The position numbers and the translations under genes are program-made. From the NCBI GenBank assembly GCA_947457015.1, contig CANGTV010000001.1, positions 1 to 64,000 on the forward strand: a stretch of 64,000 nucleotides of DNA, read 5' to 3'. Under the pieces are notes generated by a model. That model was not told where the DNA came from and did not search any database. It worked only from the letters and a program-made list of their open reading frames with translations. Positions 27,466 through 36,994 of this stretch are shown here, one piece after another. The number at the start of each line of letters is the position of its first letter. Positions within the stretch are counted from its first letter, which is position 1. The DNA comes from Alphaproteobacteria bacterium. GTDB taxonomy: Bacteria > Pseudomonadota > Alphaproteobacteria > UBA9655.

Positions 27466-28592
27466 GACTTATGTTTTCCAAAGAGAAGATAGGAGATGGA
27501 GTTTGCAATACGTTGGTGGAACCACGCTCTGTCTACTTCTTTTCCTACATAAAGGGGGACTGTTTGAACACCTTTTGTTGGAACTGTAATTTCTATGATA
27601 CCCACTTGATCTCCTGCTTTAAGGGGAGCTGCAAGGGGGGTGTCATAGCTTACTTTAACCTGTAAATCTTTCCTTTGGTTCCGGGGAAGTGTCATGATGA
27701 TATCTTGACTAGAAACAAGGGGAACGGTCTTTTCAGTTCCTCCCCATACGTCTACAACATCAACCACGTCCCCTTTTCCAAAAATTTTATAATTTTTAAA
27801 GTAGTTGAATCCCCAATTAAGGAGGGCAACGGCATCTTGTTCGCGGTCTTTAGCTGAGGGGAGCCCATTCACAACCGCAATAATTCGCCGGGTTCCTTGT
27901 TTAGCGCTCGCGACGATGCCATATCCTCCAGCGTCTGTGTGTCCCGTCTTCATGCCATCGGCACCTATATTCTTATTAAAAAGGGGATTACGATTGGCTT
28001 GCTTAATCTTGTTGTATGTAAATTCTTGAAGAGGATAATATTTCGCGTACTGTTCGGGAAAATCTCGAATCGTTCTTTCAGCAATAAGGGCCAAATCTTT
28101 TGCTGTTGTCAATTGCCCTTCAGCAGGTAGGCCTGTTGAGTTGAGGAAGGTTGTATTTTTAGCTCCCATCTCATGGGATTTCCGTGTCATTTCTTCAGCA
28201 AAAGCATCTTCTGTGCCGGAAAGAGCCTCTGCGAGAACAACACAGGCGTCATTGCCCGATTGTACAATCACTCCTTTGAGTAAGTCCTCGAGATTGACTT
28301 GAGAATCAACGTTGACGAACATCCGTGACCCCTCTGTTTGCCAGGCTTTTTTGCTTACATTTAGAAGGTCGTCTAATTTTGTATCCCCGCTTTTAAGGCG
28401 CTCAAAAACAAGATAAGCTGTCATTATCTTTAACATGGAAGAAGGCGCCATCGGTTGCTCAGCATTTTTGTCGAGTAAGACCACCCCTGTTTCAAGATCG
28501 ACCATATAGGCTTGGGGGGCTTGTAGCTCGATTGCATTGGCTGGAATAGCGAGTGTAACAAACAAGCTAAAAAGTATAAAAAAATGTTTCAT
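27462..28592 (-). CDS. dacC: D-alanyl-D-alanine carboxypeptidase (PBP5/6 type)
   Basis: Trims the last D-Ala from peptidoglycan stem peptides. Signal peptide about 1-20 ending PANA. The serine-peptidase motifs are all present: SxxK (Ser52-Lys55 in PSSMLK), SxN (QSGNDA) and KTG (MKTGHTDAGG). A PBP5 C-terminal beta domain and an amphipathic end for membrane anchoring follow. 376 residues. Lies between rlpA and tmk, as in other alphaproteobacteria. Confidence 0.94.
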   Translation of the reverse strand: MKHFFILFSLFVTLAIPANAIELQAPQAYMVDLETGVVLLDKNAEQPMAPSSMLKIMTAYLVFERLKSGDTKLDDLLNVSKKAWQTEGSRMFVNVDSQVNLEDLLKGVIVQSGNDACVVLAEALSGTEDAFAEEMTRKSHEMGAKNTTFLNSTGLPAEGQLTTAKDLALIAERTIRDFPEQYAKYYPLQEFTYNKIKQANRNPLFNKNIGADGMKTGHTDAGGYGIVASAKQGTRRIIAVVNGLPSAKDREQDAVALLNWGFNYFKNYKIFGKGDVVDVVDVWGGTEKTVPLVSSQDIIMTLPRNQRKDLQVKVSYDTPLAAPLKAGDQVGIIEITVPTKGVQTVPLYVGKEVDRAWFHQRIANSISYLLFGKHKS

Positions 28593-28604
28593 GTGAAATT
28601 TCCT

Positions 28605-29513
28605 TTAATGAAGAATGGTAATACGAGATGTACGATGCCCTGCTTCCGCTAATTGATCAAGGACTTGATTTGCAGTAGACATGCTGGCAAGAGGACCCAC
28701 ACGGATAGCATACGGTTTGGTGCCCTTGTTTTGAATAGATTGAATAGGAGAATCAGCAAGACTAGCTAAGTGTTTAGATATATTTTTTGCTTCTTCTTGA
28801 GTCGCATACCCTCCCACATCCACGAAAATTCCTCGTGTAAGAGGGGGAGGGGATGAAGAAGGAGAGGGCGAAGGAGCGCTTGCAACTGCAGATGTGGTAA
28901 ATCCATCAATGAGAGCAGGAAAGGAAGGCGCAGCTGCCGCTAGGGGAGGAGTAACCGGTGAGGGAGGAGCTGCTGCAAACATTACAGATGAGGGGGCAAT
29001 ATTATTAAGGGCTAAACTCTCTGGCACCAGGGTTCGAACACGGACTCTTGCCGTTCCCTTCCCTTCAAAGCCTAAAAGTTGAGAGACCCGTCGCGAAACA
29101 TCAATGATACGGCCGTCTACAAAGGGACCTCTGTCATTAACTTCAACATTAATTTGTCGTCCATTCTCAAGGTTTGTCACCTCTGCTATGCAAGGAAGAG
29201 GGACTGTTTTGTGAGCAGCCGTAATGCCATTCATGTCAAAAATTTTGCCCGTTGCCGTCGGCCGGCCGTGGAAAACATCGCCTCCCCCATAGTAAGAAGC
29301 GATTCCTATCTCGTCGTATTCGTAATGGAGCTGAGGGTAATACCAAACCCCCTTAATTTGATAAGGACGGCTGGTCGCTTTCTTGGGAGAGAGCGTACAT
29401 GGGCCAGTTGGGCATATTATCTCAGGCATTTCGGGTTCACTTGATGAGCAAGCCGCCAAAAAGAGGCATGTTATAAGAGATAGAAAAATTTGAGAGATTT
29501 TTTGTTGGGGCAC
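28605..29513 (-). CDS. rlpA: Septal ring lytic transglycosylase / lipoprotein RlpA
   Basis: Lipoprotein signal ending LAAC (Cys22). A double-psi beta-barrel domain (GIASYYGGGDVFHGRPTATG and VEVNDRGPFVDGRIIDVS) is followed by a Pro/Ser/Ala-rich linker and a C-terminal SPOR domain, which binds denuded septal glycans. It cleaves bare glycan strands during division in Pseudomonas. The start is GTG, preceded by AAAAGGA. First gene of rlpA-dacC-tmk. Confidence 0.94.
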   Translation of the reverse strand: MPQQKISQIFLSLITCLFLAACSSSEPEMPEIICPTGPCTLSPKKATSRPYQIKGVWYYPQLHYEYDEIGIASYYGGGDVFHGRPTATGKIFDMNGITAAHKTVPLPCIAEVTNLENGRQINVEVNDRGPFVDGRIIDVSRRVSQLLGFEGKGTARVRVRTLVPESLALNNIAPSSVMFAAAPPSPVTPPLAAAAPSFPALIDGFTTSAVASAPSPSPSSSPPPLTRGIFVDVGGYATQEEAKNISKHLASLADSPIQSIQNKGTKPYAIRVGPLASMSTANQVLDQLAEAGHRTSRITILH

Positions 29514-29588
29514 AAGCTTATCCTTTTAAAGATCATTTTTGAGAAAATTGCAAAATTTACTCCGTCCTTGTCATCCCCGACCGATCAT

Positions 29589-29653
29589 TGTCATGCTGTA
29601 CTCGTTTCAGCATCTCATTGTCAAAGAGATCCCGAAACAAGTTCGGGATGACA
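29589..29653. repeat. Dispersed palindromic repeat, type 3
   Basis: TGTCATGCTGTACTCGTTTC with a TCAGCATCTC end, followed by an inner palindrome GATCCCGAAAC / GTTCGGGATGACA. Related units occur at 52.9 and 56.7 kb. Short fragments of the type 1 end (TTGTCATCCCCGA) lie just to the left. The 300-bp gap between rlpA and uup (29514-29813) holds nothing else I can recognise. Confidence 0.8.
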
Positions 29654-29813
29654 GCCAGCGAGGATGACAAATCGGGAAATAACTTTGAAATTTCCTTTTT
29701 TGCAAAATAAGTCACTCTTGATGCTTTCGCAAGAGAGTAGCTAAGGCGTAAAGCATTTAAATGGAAAGAAGGGTCAATGACCCTGGATCTGCTTACAAAG
29801 CCTGACGAGAAAG

Positions 29814-31619
29814 TTAATCTACAGGCCTCCCGCTCTTAAAAGACTCCTCTTTCTCCAACAGCTCCAGCCAACGTTCCTCCTTGTGATGGAGGTCATGACG
29901 GATGGATTGAAGGGATTGTGTTGTTTTTTCAAATCCTTGTGGATCTCGTTGATAAAAAGAATGATCAGAGAGAGTTTCTTCTAGATGCTGTATTTTTTGA
30001 GATAAGGCCTCAATGTCTTGGGGAAGGCGGGAAAGCTCATAGGACTCATGATAGCTGAGCTTGTCTTGATTTCTTGGCCGTTGAGAAGGCGCTGTTTTCT
30101 TTTTATCTCCCTTCGGTACGGAGGGAGGCATGTGTTGTGCTGCGTAATCCGTATAGCCCCCCACATAGGTTTGGACATGGCCGCCTCCTTCAAAGGCAAT
30201 TAGATGGGTGGTGGTTCGATCTAAAAAGTTACGGTCATGGCTGACCAGGAGGAGGGTTCCTGGATACTCCGCCAGGAATTCTTGGAGAAGATCAAGGGTT
30301 TCCATATCTAAATCATTAGTGGGTTCATCGAGGATCAGAAGATTGCTGGGTTTGGCCAATATTTTTGCCAGAAGGAGCCGATTGCGCTCTCCCCCTGAAA
30401 GATTTTTTAAGGGGGTCAGCGCTTGTTTCCGGTCGAAAAGAAAGTCTTGTAGATAGCCCATAACGTGGCGGGGCTCCCCTTGAACGAAGACTTGATCTCC
30501 GCCTTGCTCACACAAAACTTGCCAAGGGGTATGCTCTAAATCTAGGGAAGATTGGGTTTGATCAAACATAGAAAGTTCGATATTTTTCGCACGCCGAATG
30601 TGTCCTTGATCAGGAGGAATCTCACCGATCAAGAGTTTGATGAGTGTTGATTTCCCTGATCCGTTAGGGCCAATGATCCCAATTCGGTCTCCCTTGAGAA
30701 TACGACAAGAAAAATCCTTGATGAGGGGTGTGGTCTCATAAGATTTAAACACATGTTTGGCTTCAATAATAAGTTTACTTCCCACAGGATTTTCTTGGGT
30801 TGCAAAGGAAATTTTCCCTTGGGGGCCTTGAAAGCTTTTCCTTTCTTGTCGCAACTCAAGAAGCCCTCGAAGTCGTCCCATGTTCCGTCTACGCCTGGCG
30901 GTGACACCTCGATGAAGCCATTCTGTTTCCTGGGATATCTTTTGGGAAAGCTTTTCTTGGGTTCTGAGTTCCTGATCTAGGATGTCCTCCGCCCAATCTT
31001 CAAAAAAGGGATAGCCTTTCTCAAGCGTTCGCACCTTCCCTCGATCCAGCCAAAAAGTCCTTTTTGAAATTTTTGAAAGAAACGCTCGATCATGACTGAT
31101 CATGAGAATAGCGCCTGGGTAGGTATTTAACCTCCCTTCCAGCCACTCTATGGTGGTGATATCCAGGTGATTAGTAGGTTCATCTAACAAGAGCACATCC
31201 GGCTCTCCGACGAGGGCTTTGGCAAGCATGACTCGCCGTGACTCTCCACCCGAAAGATTAGAAAGAAGAGCTTGAGGGTTTAATTCCAAATGGCTTAGAA
31301 CCTCTTCAAGAGCATGAGGAGGGAGCTCCTTGCTGACCCATTTTTTTAAAAAATCCAGGATAGAAATGGATTCTGAAGGGGCCAGGGCTTGACCAAGCAA
31401 CCCTATCTTAAGTCCTGGTTTTGAAAATCGTGCGCCCTTGTCTAGGTCAATATCGCCCGCAAGAACGTTCAACAGCGTTGATTTGCCTGATCCATTCCGC
31501 CCCACAAGGCACACGCGATCCTGAGGGAAGAGGGAGAGTGAAACATCTTCCAAGATAACTCGCATTCCAAAAGAAAGCTGGGATTCATTCAGGGCAAGAA
31601 GAGGAGGTGTTTTTGTCAT
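29814..31619 (-). CDS. uup: ABC-F ATPase, Uup type
   Basis: A soluble tandem ATPase without membrane domains that acts on ribosomes or DNA repair intermediates. The first Walker A is VGRNGSGKSTLLN with signature LSGGESRR and Walker B LLLDEPTNHLD. The second Walker A is IGPNGSGKSTLIK with LSGGERNR and LILDEPTNDLD. The C-terminal coiled coil (SRLPQDIEALSQKIQHLEE) is the Uup mark. 601 residues. Confidence 0.93.
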   Translation of the reverse strand: MTKTPPLLALNESQLSFGMRVILEDVSLSLFPQDRVCLVGRNGSGKSTLLNVLAGDIDLDKGARFSKPGLKIGLLGQALAPSESISILDFLKKWVSKELPPHALEEVLSHLELNPQALLSNLSGGESRRVMLAKALVGEPDVLLLDEPTNHLDITTIEWLEGRLNTYPGAILMISHDRAFLSKISKRTFWLDRGKVRTLEKGYPFFEDWAEDILDQELRTQEKLSQKISQETEWLHRGVTARRRRNMGRLRGLLELRQERKSFQGPQGKISFATQENPVGSKLIIEAKHVFKSYETTPLIKDFSCRILKGDRIGIIGPNGSGKSTLIKLLIGEIPPDQGHIRRAKNIELSMFDQTQSSLDLEHTPWQVLCEQGGDQVFVQGEPRHVMGYLQDFLFDRKQALTPLKNLSGGERNRLLLAKILAKPSNLLILDEPTNDLDMETLDLLQEFLAEYPGTLLLVSHDRNFLDRTTTHLIAFEGGGHVQTYVGGYTDYAAQHMPPSVPKGDKKKTAPSQRPRNQDKLSYHESYELSRLPQDIEALSQKIQHLEETLSDHSFYQRDPQGFEKTTQSLQSIRHDLHHKEERWLELLEKEESFKSGRPVD

Positions 31620-31664
31620 GATGAATTTTTAAGGACTAGACGCCAGAAAGGCAAGATTTGATTG

Positions 31665-32675
31665 TTACACCCAAATTCCTTTAGGTATTAGGCTGTCGGC
31701 TAAACGGTGGGCCAGCAAAACATCCGCGGGGGGAAGAGGAAAGCGCACAAGGTCAGCATACCTAACCCACGCTAACGCTTGCCCTTCTGCTCCGTGGGGG
31801 GTTCCCGTCCAACGCTGACAAAGGTAAAGAGGCATAACAAGATGAAAGGGCTGGGAGGGAGGTGACTCAGCAAGTAAGGAATCATAAGGATATGAGAGAA
31901 ATGTTAAGGGTTCTAAATCTTCTTCTTGGACGTCAACACCAATTTCTTCTTTAAGTTCGCGAACTAAAGCTTGTTCGGGCGTTTCTCCTGCTTCTATTTT
32001 TCCTCCTGGGGGTTCCCAAACACCAGCCAAGGTTTTGTCGGAAGGGCGTTTCGCCAATAAAAGCTCTCCTTTTTCATTGATGAGAGCAGCGGCAACGACC
32101 CAAACGATGGGTCTGCGAATGGCCCTCTGGTTCTCTAAAAAGTCTTTTTGAGATAAAGCATAGGTAACACCAGGCCTTGTTCCCTCATAGCCACGAGAGG
32201 TGCATTCTTTTGTTCCCGTTTGTTTAAATCCAAGCCCTTCAAAAATACGGCGAGAGGCTGTGTTATCTGCAAGAGAAGATCCAACAAGATTTTCTTTTTG
32301 AAGAATTAAAAAGGCAAAGTGGATGAGGGCTTTCGCGGCTTCTTTTCCATAGTTCTGTCCCCAAAATTCACGACCAAGCCAATAGCCAATTTCATCTTCA
32401 AGGCCCACAACTCCCATAAATGTTTGATCGGCGCGTCGGATGACAGCCAATTCCACATGGGTCCCGCTTTTGATACCGTCTTGGGCATAAGAAATAAATT
32501 TGTGAGCATCGGCAAGGGTATAGGGATGAGGGAGGCGCGCAAGCCTTTCCGCAACACGTTTATCATTGGCAAGCGTTGTCAGGGGAACAGCATCCTTGTC
32601 TTCTAAGGGCCTTAAAACAAGGCGCTCTGTTGCTAGGGGAAGAAAGGGGCGATCGCGTAGGAAGGCAGGAATCAT
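31665..32675 (-). CDS. GNAT acetyltransferase - NUDIX hydrolase fusion
   Basis: Residues about 10-180 are a RimJ/RimL-type GNAT N-acetyltransferase (TERLVLRPL, WGQNYGKEAAKALI, NTASRRIFEGLGF). Residues about 190-330 are a MutT-like NUDIX hydrolase. The NUDIX box is at 224-247 with GG, E, RE and EE in the correct spacing. The NUDIX part resembles 8-oxo-dGTP diphosphatase and has the EPPGGKIE context. In relatives these are usually separate genes. Both active sites look intact. Substrates are inferred from family only. Confidence 0.88.
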   Translation of the reverse strand: MIPAFLRDRPFLPLATERLVLRPLEDKDAVPLTTLANDKRVAERLARLPHPYTLADAHKFISYAQDGIKSGTHVELAVIRRADQTFMGVVGLEDEIGYWLGREFWGQNYGKEAAKALIHFAFLILQKENLVGSSLADNTASRRIFEGLGFKQTGTKECTSRGYEGTRPGVTYALSQKDFLENQRAIRRPIVWVVAAALINEKGELLLAKRPSDKTLAGVWEPPGGKIEAGETPEQALVRELKEEIGVDVQEEDLEPLTFLSYPYDSLLAESPPSQPFHLVMPLYLCQRWTGTPHGAEGQALAWVRYADLVRFPLPPADVLLAHRLADSLIPKGIWV

Positions 32676-32780
32676 GGTTTTTTTCTCACATAAGATACAA
32701 TATGGCCAATTAGAAAATTTGACATTCTCTAGAGGACTTCATACCATAATAAGTGTTTCTATTCCATTAGCAAGGTTACC

Positions 32781-33701
32781 ATGGTCGCGCCTCGAGAAAA
32801 TTTAACCCTTTTTGGTCATGAAGAAGAAAAGGCTTTCTTTTTAAATGCTTTTCATTCTTCACGCTTTCCCCACGCCTGGATTCTTGGCGGAAGCTTTGGC
32901 ATTGGGAAAGCGACCTTTGCGTTTCATATGGCGCGATATATTTTTTCAGGGCGTCAAGATGGCAACACACACTTTTCAGATCAGGATTCCTTGTGTCGGC
33001 GCATTGCGGTTCAAAGCCATGGAGATCTTTGGACTGTGGGAGGAGATAAGGAATCCGAGATTGGAGTAGATTCCATTCGGGCCTTAAATTCTTTTTTGAA
33101 TCAAACTTCAGCAGAAGGGGGATGGCGGGTTGTTATTATTGATGGGGCTGAAGGGCTTAATCGTAATGCAGCAAACGCTCTTTTAAAACGGTTGGAAGAG
33201 CCGCCGCTCAAGACCCTCTTTTTTTTAACAACGGCGATTCCTGGGCGTCTTTTGCCAACGATTCGGTCGCGTTGTCAGCTTTTATCTTTAAAACCTTTGG
33301 GAGAAGGGGATGTGAAGAAGGTCCTCCAGTCTCAAGGAAGGGAGCTTCCTGACTTTTGGTTGCTCGCTGAGGGAAGTCCGGGTCGTTTGATGCGCCTTAT
33401 GGAAGGGGAGGGCCCTCAGGTTTACGCAGATCTTCAGAAAATTTTTGAGGGAGGCTCTCCCACAGATTTTATGAATACCTATGCAGGGGAAGACAATTCC
33501 TATGATTTAATTGAAGATTTATGCAGAAGCTTCCTTTACAAAAATCTTATGGAAAAACTAAAGATGCAGACTGGAGTTGACCAGGCGTTAACAGTTTACG
33601 AAAAAATTGATCATCTTTTTGATCAATGCCGCTTTGCTCAGTTGGATAAACGAGCTACCCTCAGTTGCGCCTTTGCGAATTTAAGAAACGGACACCAATA
33701 A
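32781..33701 (+). CDS. holB: DNA polymerase III delta' subunit
   Basis: Part of the clamp loader. AAA+ fold with the P-loop GGSFGIGKATFA (about 37-48), the VVIIDGAEGLNRNAANALLKRLEEPP region and TIRSRCQLLSLKPL (SRC motif). 306 residues. The zinc-binding cysteines of typical DnaX/HolB are reduced. Stop is directly followed by the metG start. Divergent from the GNAT-NUDIX gene with 105 bp between. Confidence 0.93.
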   Translation: MVAPRENLTLFGHEEEKAFFLNAFHSSRFPHAWILGGSFGIGKATFAFHMARYIFSGRQDGNTHFSDQDSLCRRIAVQSHGDLWTVGGDKESEIGVDSIRALNSFLNQTSAEGGWRVVIIDGAEGLNRNAANALLKRLEEPPLKTLFFLTTAIPGRLLPTIRSRCQLLSLKPLGEGDVKKVLQSQGRELPDFWLLAEGSPGRLMRLMEGEGPQVYADLQKIFEGGSPTDFMNTYAGEDNSYDLIEDLCRSFLYKNLMEKLKMQTGVDQALTVYEKIDHLFDQCRFAQLDKRATLSCAFANLRNGHQ

Positions 33702-35216
33702 ATGACCACACGCTATATCACCACGCCCATTTATTACCTTAACGGAGAGCCCCATTTAGGACATGTCTACACAACTGTTGCGGCAGATGTCTTGGCGCGC
33801 TACTGGCGCCTTGCAGGGGCGCGCGTGAAATTTCTGACAGGGACCGATGAGCATGGCCAGAAAGTCGCCCAAGCAGCAGAAGCCGCGGGAGAAACACCAC
33901 AAGCCTATGCTGATAAGATGGTGACTCTCTTTCAAGAGATGACATGCAAGATCAACGCGTCTTACGATGTGTTCCTTCGCACAACGGAAGAACGACACCA
34001 TCTGGCAGCCAAAGCTCTATGGAAAAAGCTAGAGGAGGCGGGGCAGATTTATCAAAGCACCTATGCTGGTTGGTATGCTGTACGGGATGAGGCCTATTAT
34101 GAAGAATCTGAAATTGTAGAAGGGCGCGCACCCACGGGGGCTCCCGTTGAATGGATGGAAGAGGCCTCTTACTTTTTTCGCCTTTCCGCCTGGGAAAAGC
34201 CTCTTTTAGATTATTATGAAGCTCATCCTCAGGCCCTTGCGCCTATTGGACGACGGAATGAAGTGTTGAGCTTTATTAAAGGGGGACTTAGAGATTTATC
34301 CATCTCTCGGACGAAATTTGATTGGGGAGTGGCTGTTCCTGGAGATGCCAGTCATGTCATGTATGTTTGGATTGACGCCTTAACCAATTACATTACTGCT
34401 TTAGGGTATCCAAATGTGGGCGGGGAAGAATTCCAAGCTTTTTGGCCAGAATCTTTGCATTTGTTGGGAAAAGATATTCTGCGTTTTCACGCAGTATATT
34501 GGCCAGCTTTTTTGATGGCGGCAGGGCTTCCCCCGCCCAAGCGTATTTTTTCTCATGGCTGGTGGACCCATGAGGGGGAAAAAATGTCAAAATCACTTGG
34601 CAATGTGGTGGATCCTTTTAAACTGATAGATACCTATGGTTTAGATCCCCTGCGGTATTTTTTGATGAGAGAGGTTCCCTTTGGTCAAGACGGCAACTTC
34701 TCGGAAGACGTGCTAATTCAGCGGATCAATAGTGATCTTGCAAATGATTTGGGAAATTTAGCGCAACGCGTTTTGTCATTTACCTATAAAAACGGGGGGG
34801 CAAAAATTCCAGAGCCTGGAGAACTCTTGAGAGAAGATCGAGAGCTCCTTGCGAAAGCAGCCCACCTTCAAGAAACATTGCATAATGATATGGAAACACA
34901 AGCTCTCCAAGCCTATTGCCGCCATATTTGGGGTGTGGTGGGAGACGCAAATCGCTATGTGGATGCTCAAAAACCGTGGTCTTTAAAAAAATCTTCTGAT
35001 CCCAAAGATCTGGCGCGTATGGGGACAGTTCTTTATGTCCTTATGGACGTTATCCGGCACGTGGCAATTTATACGCAACCCTTAATGCCCGATGCATCAG
35101 CTAAAATCCTTGATCAATTAGGACAAGACGCGCGAACTTTTGAGGCGCTCAAAACTCCCTTAAAAGTAGGGACACCTTTGAATGAACCCTCCCCAGTTTT
35201 TCCGAGGATTGCATAG
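33702..35216 (+). CDS. metG: Methionyl-tRNA synthetase
   Basis: Class I aminoacyl-tRNA synthetase. The HIGH-type motif is PHLGH in GEPHLGHVYTTVAADV, and KMSKS is in GEKMSKSLGNVVDP. 504 residues, without the C-terminal tRNA-binding domain, as in the short type. The zinc-knuckle cysteines of the E. coli enzyme are absent (AYYEESEIVEGRAPTGAPVEW in that place), typical of the single- or no-knuckle class. ATG directly after holB stop. Confidence 0.97.
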   Translation: MTTRYITTPIYYLNGEPHLGHVYTTVAADVLARYWRLAGARVKFLTGTDEHGQKVAQAAEAAGETPQAYADKMVTLFQEMTCKINASYDVFLRTTEERHHLAAKALWKKLEEAGQIYQSTYAGWYAVRDEAYYEESEIVEGRAPTGAPVEWMEEASYFFRLSAWEKPLLDYYEAHPQALAPIGRRNEVLSFIKGGLRDLSISRTKFDWGVAVPGDASHVMYVWIDALTNYITALGYPNVGGEEFQAFWPESLHLLGKDILRFHAVYWPAFLMAAGLPPPKRIFSHGWWTHEGEKMSKSLGNVVDPFKLIDTYGLDPLRYFLMREVPFGQDGNFSEDVLIQRINSDLANDLGNLAQRVLSFTYKNGGAKIPEPGELLREDRELLAKAAHLQETLHNDMETQALQAYCRHIWGVVGDANRYVDAQKPWSLKKSSDPKDLARMGTVLYVLMDVIRHVAIYTQPLMPDASAKILDQLGQDARTFEALKTPLKVGTPLNEPSPVFPRIA

Positions 35217-35307
35217 AAATAATTTTTATGGTTAGGATAGCTTATTGATTTTCTATAACTAGAGGAAATTGTAAAATTATTCCCCGGTATGTCATTATTC
35301 CCCGGTA

Positions 35308-35470
35308 TGTCATCCCCGACTTAGAAGATCTTGCCCCCGACTTGGTCGGGGGCTTAGAACTTCTTGATCGGGGATCTTCTAGAAACAAGAGGGTGTTTCA
35401 ACAAGATCCCCGATGAAAAAATGCTAATGTTTTCCTACAGAAAAAAAGCATTTCTAGCTCGGGGATGACA
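35308..35470. repeat. Composite palindromic repeat (nested type 1 units)
   Basis: Outer arms TGTCATCCCCGA / GCTCGGGGATGACA enclose a second palindrome (GCCCCCGACTTGGTCGGGGGC, 35333-35353 region) and a third one around GATCCCCGATGAAAAAATGC. The order resembles the 58.0 and 59.8 kb copies, inverted. It occupies most of the 303-bp metG-symporter gap. Confidence 0.85.
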
Positions 35471-35519
35471 AAGATGGAGTAAGTTTTGCAATTCCCTCAC
35501 CACGAATGAGGGACAAAAA

Positions 35520-36935
35520 ATGGCAGAATTTTCCACAATCGACATGTTTATTTTATGTGGGTACCTCATCATCATTTTAGGGGTGGGGATTCGCGCAAGC
35601 CGTTCTGTTAAAAATCTGCAAGACTATTCCGTAGGAGGTCGAAGCTACTCAGCCTTCTTTATTTTTGCAACATTATCCGCAGCCTTTCTTGGAGGCGGGT
35701 TTACAATGGGCCTTGCTGAAAAGGTTTTCACCTTAGGATTTGCCTATGTTATTGCTTTGTGGGGCTTTAGCTTTAAGGAGATATTGACAGCTTGGTTGAT
35801 TGTGCCTCGCATGGAGCCTTTCAAAAAGGCCATGTCTGTGGGCGACATTATGGGTCAGCTCTATGGCCAGAATGCAAAAATCTTTACAGGTATTGCGGGA
35901 GCTTTGGTATGTGCAGGAATTGCAGGTGCTCAATTTAGTGCCTTTGGTCATGTGACCCATATTCTCCTTGGAATTTCTCCTGCAACTGGAATTTTGTTTG
36001 GCTCTATAATTGTGATTTTCTATTCAACGCTGGGGGGAATGCGCTCGGTTGTTATTAATGACACGGTGCACTTTTGTGTTTTGGTTGTGGCCCTTCCTCT
36101 CGTTGCTATTTTTGGACTCTATTATGCGGGAGGGTTTGACGCGGTATGGAGCAAGATCCCTGTAAATCAGGGAAACGTTTTAACCTCTCTTCCACCCCTG
36201 GCCCTCTTAGGCTTATTTTTAAGCTTTTTCTTTGGAGAAACGCTTGTCCCTCCTTATGTGCAACGGTTGCTCATCGGAAAAAACCTTAAGGAAACAGCGC
36301 GTGGGACATTTTTGAGTGGTTTCTTGTCCATTCCGTTCTTTCTTATCGTAGGGTTTATTGGGTTGATTGCCTTGTCCATTGATCCTTTTATTAACCCTAA
36401 CCTTGCCCTTCCTTTCGTGATTCAAACGGCGATGCCTATTGGATTGAAGGGGCTCGCTATTGTAGGAATTATGGCTGTTTTGATGTCGTCTGCTGACTCG
36501 TTCTTGAATGCAGCAGCGGTGTGTGCGACACATGATGTCTTGAAGCCTCTGCGTCGTAATTCCTTTTCAGAAAGGTTTGAGCTTCGATTAACGCGCTGGG
36601 CCACATTTAGTATGGGGGCCATGGCCGTCATTTTTTCCTTACGGTCAGAAAGTGCGATAGATGCCTTGCTCTATGCCTACAATTTCTGGACCCCTTTTAT
36701 TCTTGTGCCGCTTGTTGCGGGAATTTTAGGATATAAAGCATCCCCTCGTACCTTCTGGGTGAGCAGCAGTGCAGGAATTTGTGCCATGCTAAGCTGGCAA
36801 TTCTTAATGACATTCGTCGGAAATTTTGACGCGGCGATTGCGGGGATTTTTGTTAATTTTCTCACATTCGTTGCGATGCGGACCTTCGAAGGGAGTGTCT
36901 CACAAAAGCTATCTCCTCAAATTGAGAAAGTTTAG
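35520..36935 (+). CDS. Sodium:solute symporter (SSS family)
   Basis: 471 residues with about 13 membrane helices. The SSS signature is seen in the N-terminal part (VKNLQDYSVGGRSYSAFFIF, SAAFLGGGFTMG) and in the middle (GIMAVLMSSADSFLNAAA, the sodium-site helix). The substrate cannot be told from sequence; relatives move proline, pantothenate or organic acids. A GAGGGA ribosome-binding site precedes the ATG. It is followed by a hairpin and convergent with the next gene. Confidence 0.88.
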   Translation: MAEFSTIDMFILCGYLIIILGVGIRASRSVKNLQDYSVGGRSYSAFFIFATLSAAFLGGGFTMGLAEKVFTLGFAYVIALWGFSFKEILTAWLIVPRMEPFKKAMSVGDIMGQLYGQNAKIFTGIAGALVCAGIAGAQFSAFGHVTHILLGISPATGILFGSIIVIFYSTLGGMRSVVINDTVHFCVLVVALPLVAIFGLYYAGGFDAVWSKIPVNQGNVLTSLPPLALLGLFLSFFFGETLVPPYVQRLLIGKNLKETARGTFLSGFLSIPFFLIVGFIGLIALSIDPFINPNLALPFVIQTAMPIGLKGLAIVGIMAVLMSSADSFLNAAAVCATHDVLKPLRRNSFSERFELRLTRWATFSMGAMAVIFSLRSESAIDALLYAYNFWTPFILVPLVAGILGYKASPRTFWVSSSAGICAMLSWQFLMTFVGNFDAAIAGIFVNFLTFVAMRTFEGSVSQKLSPQIEKV

Positions 36936-36970
36936 GCAAAAAATAATCCCCTTTCGAATTGAAAGGGGAT
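36936..36970 (-). terminator. Intrinsic terminator for the minus-strand gene
   Basis: Stem ATCCCCTTTC / GAAAGGGGAT (36946-36955 and 36961-36970) with a 5-base loop. On the minus strand it is followed by TTATTTTTTG (36936-36945), giving a good U tract. It lies between convergent genes, serves the gene at 36995-37621, and its stem could also stop the symporter transcript. Confidence 0.82.
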
Positions 36971-36994
36971 CGTTTATACTATGTTTTCTATTTA

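Noticed and set aside
29028-29045. tRNA-like GGTTCGAA sequence
   Set aside because: It lies in rlpA and no cloverleaf can be formed around it; no tRNA was found anywhere in the window.
35308-35470. CRISPR array
   Set aside because: The repeats are palindromic and nested with no regular spacers.
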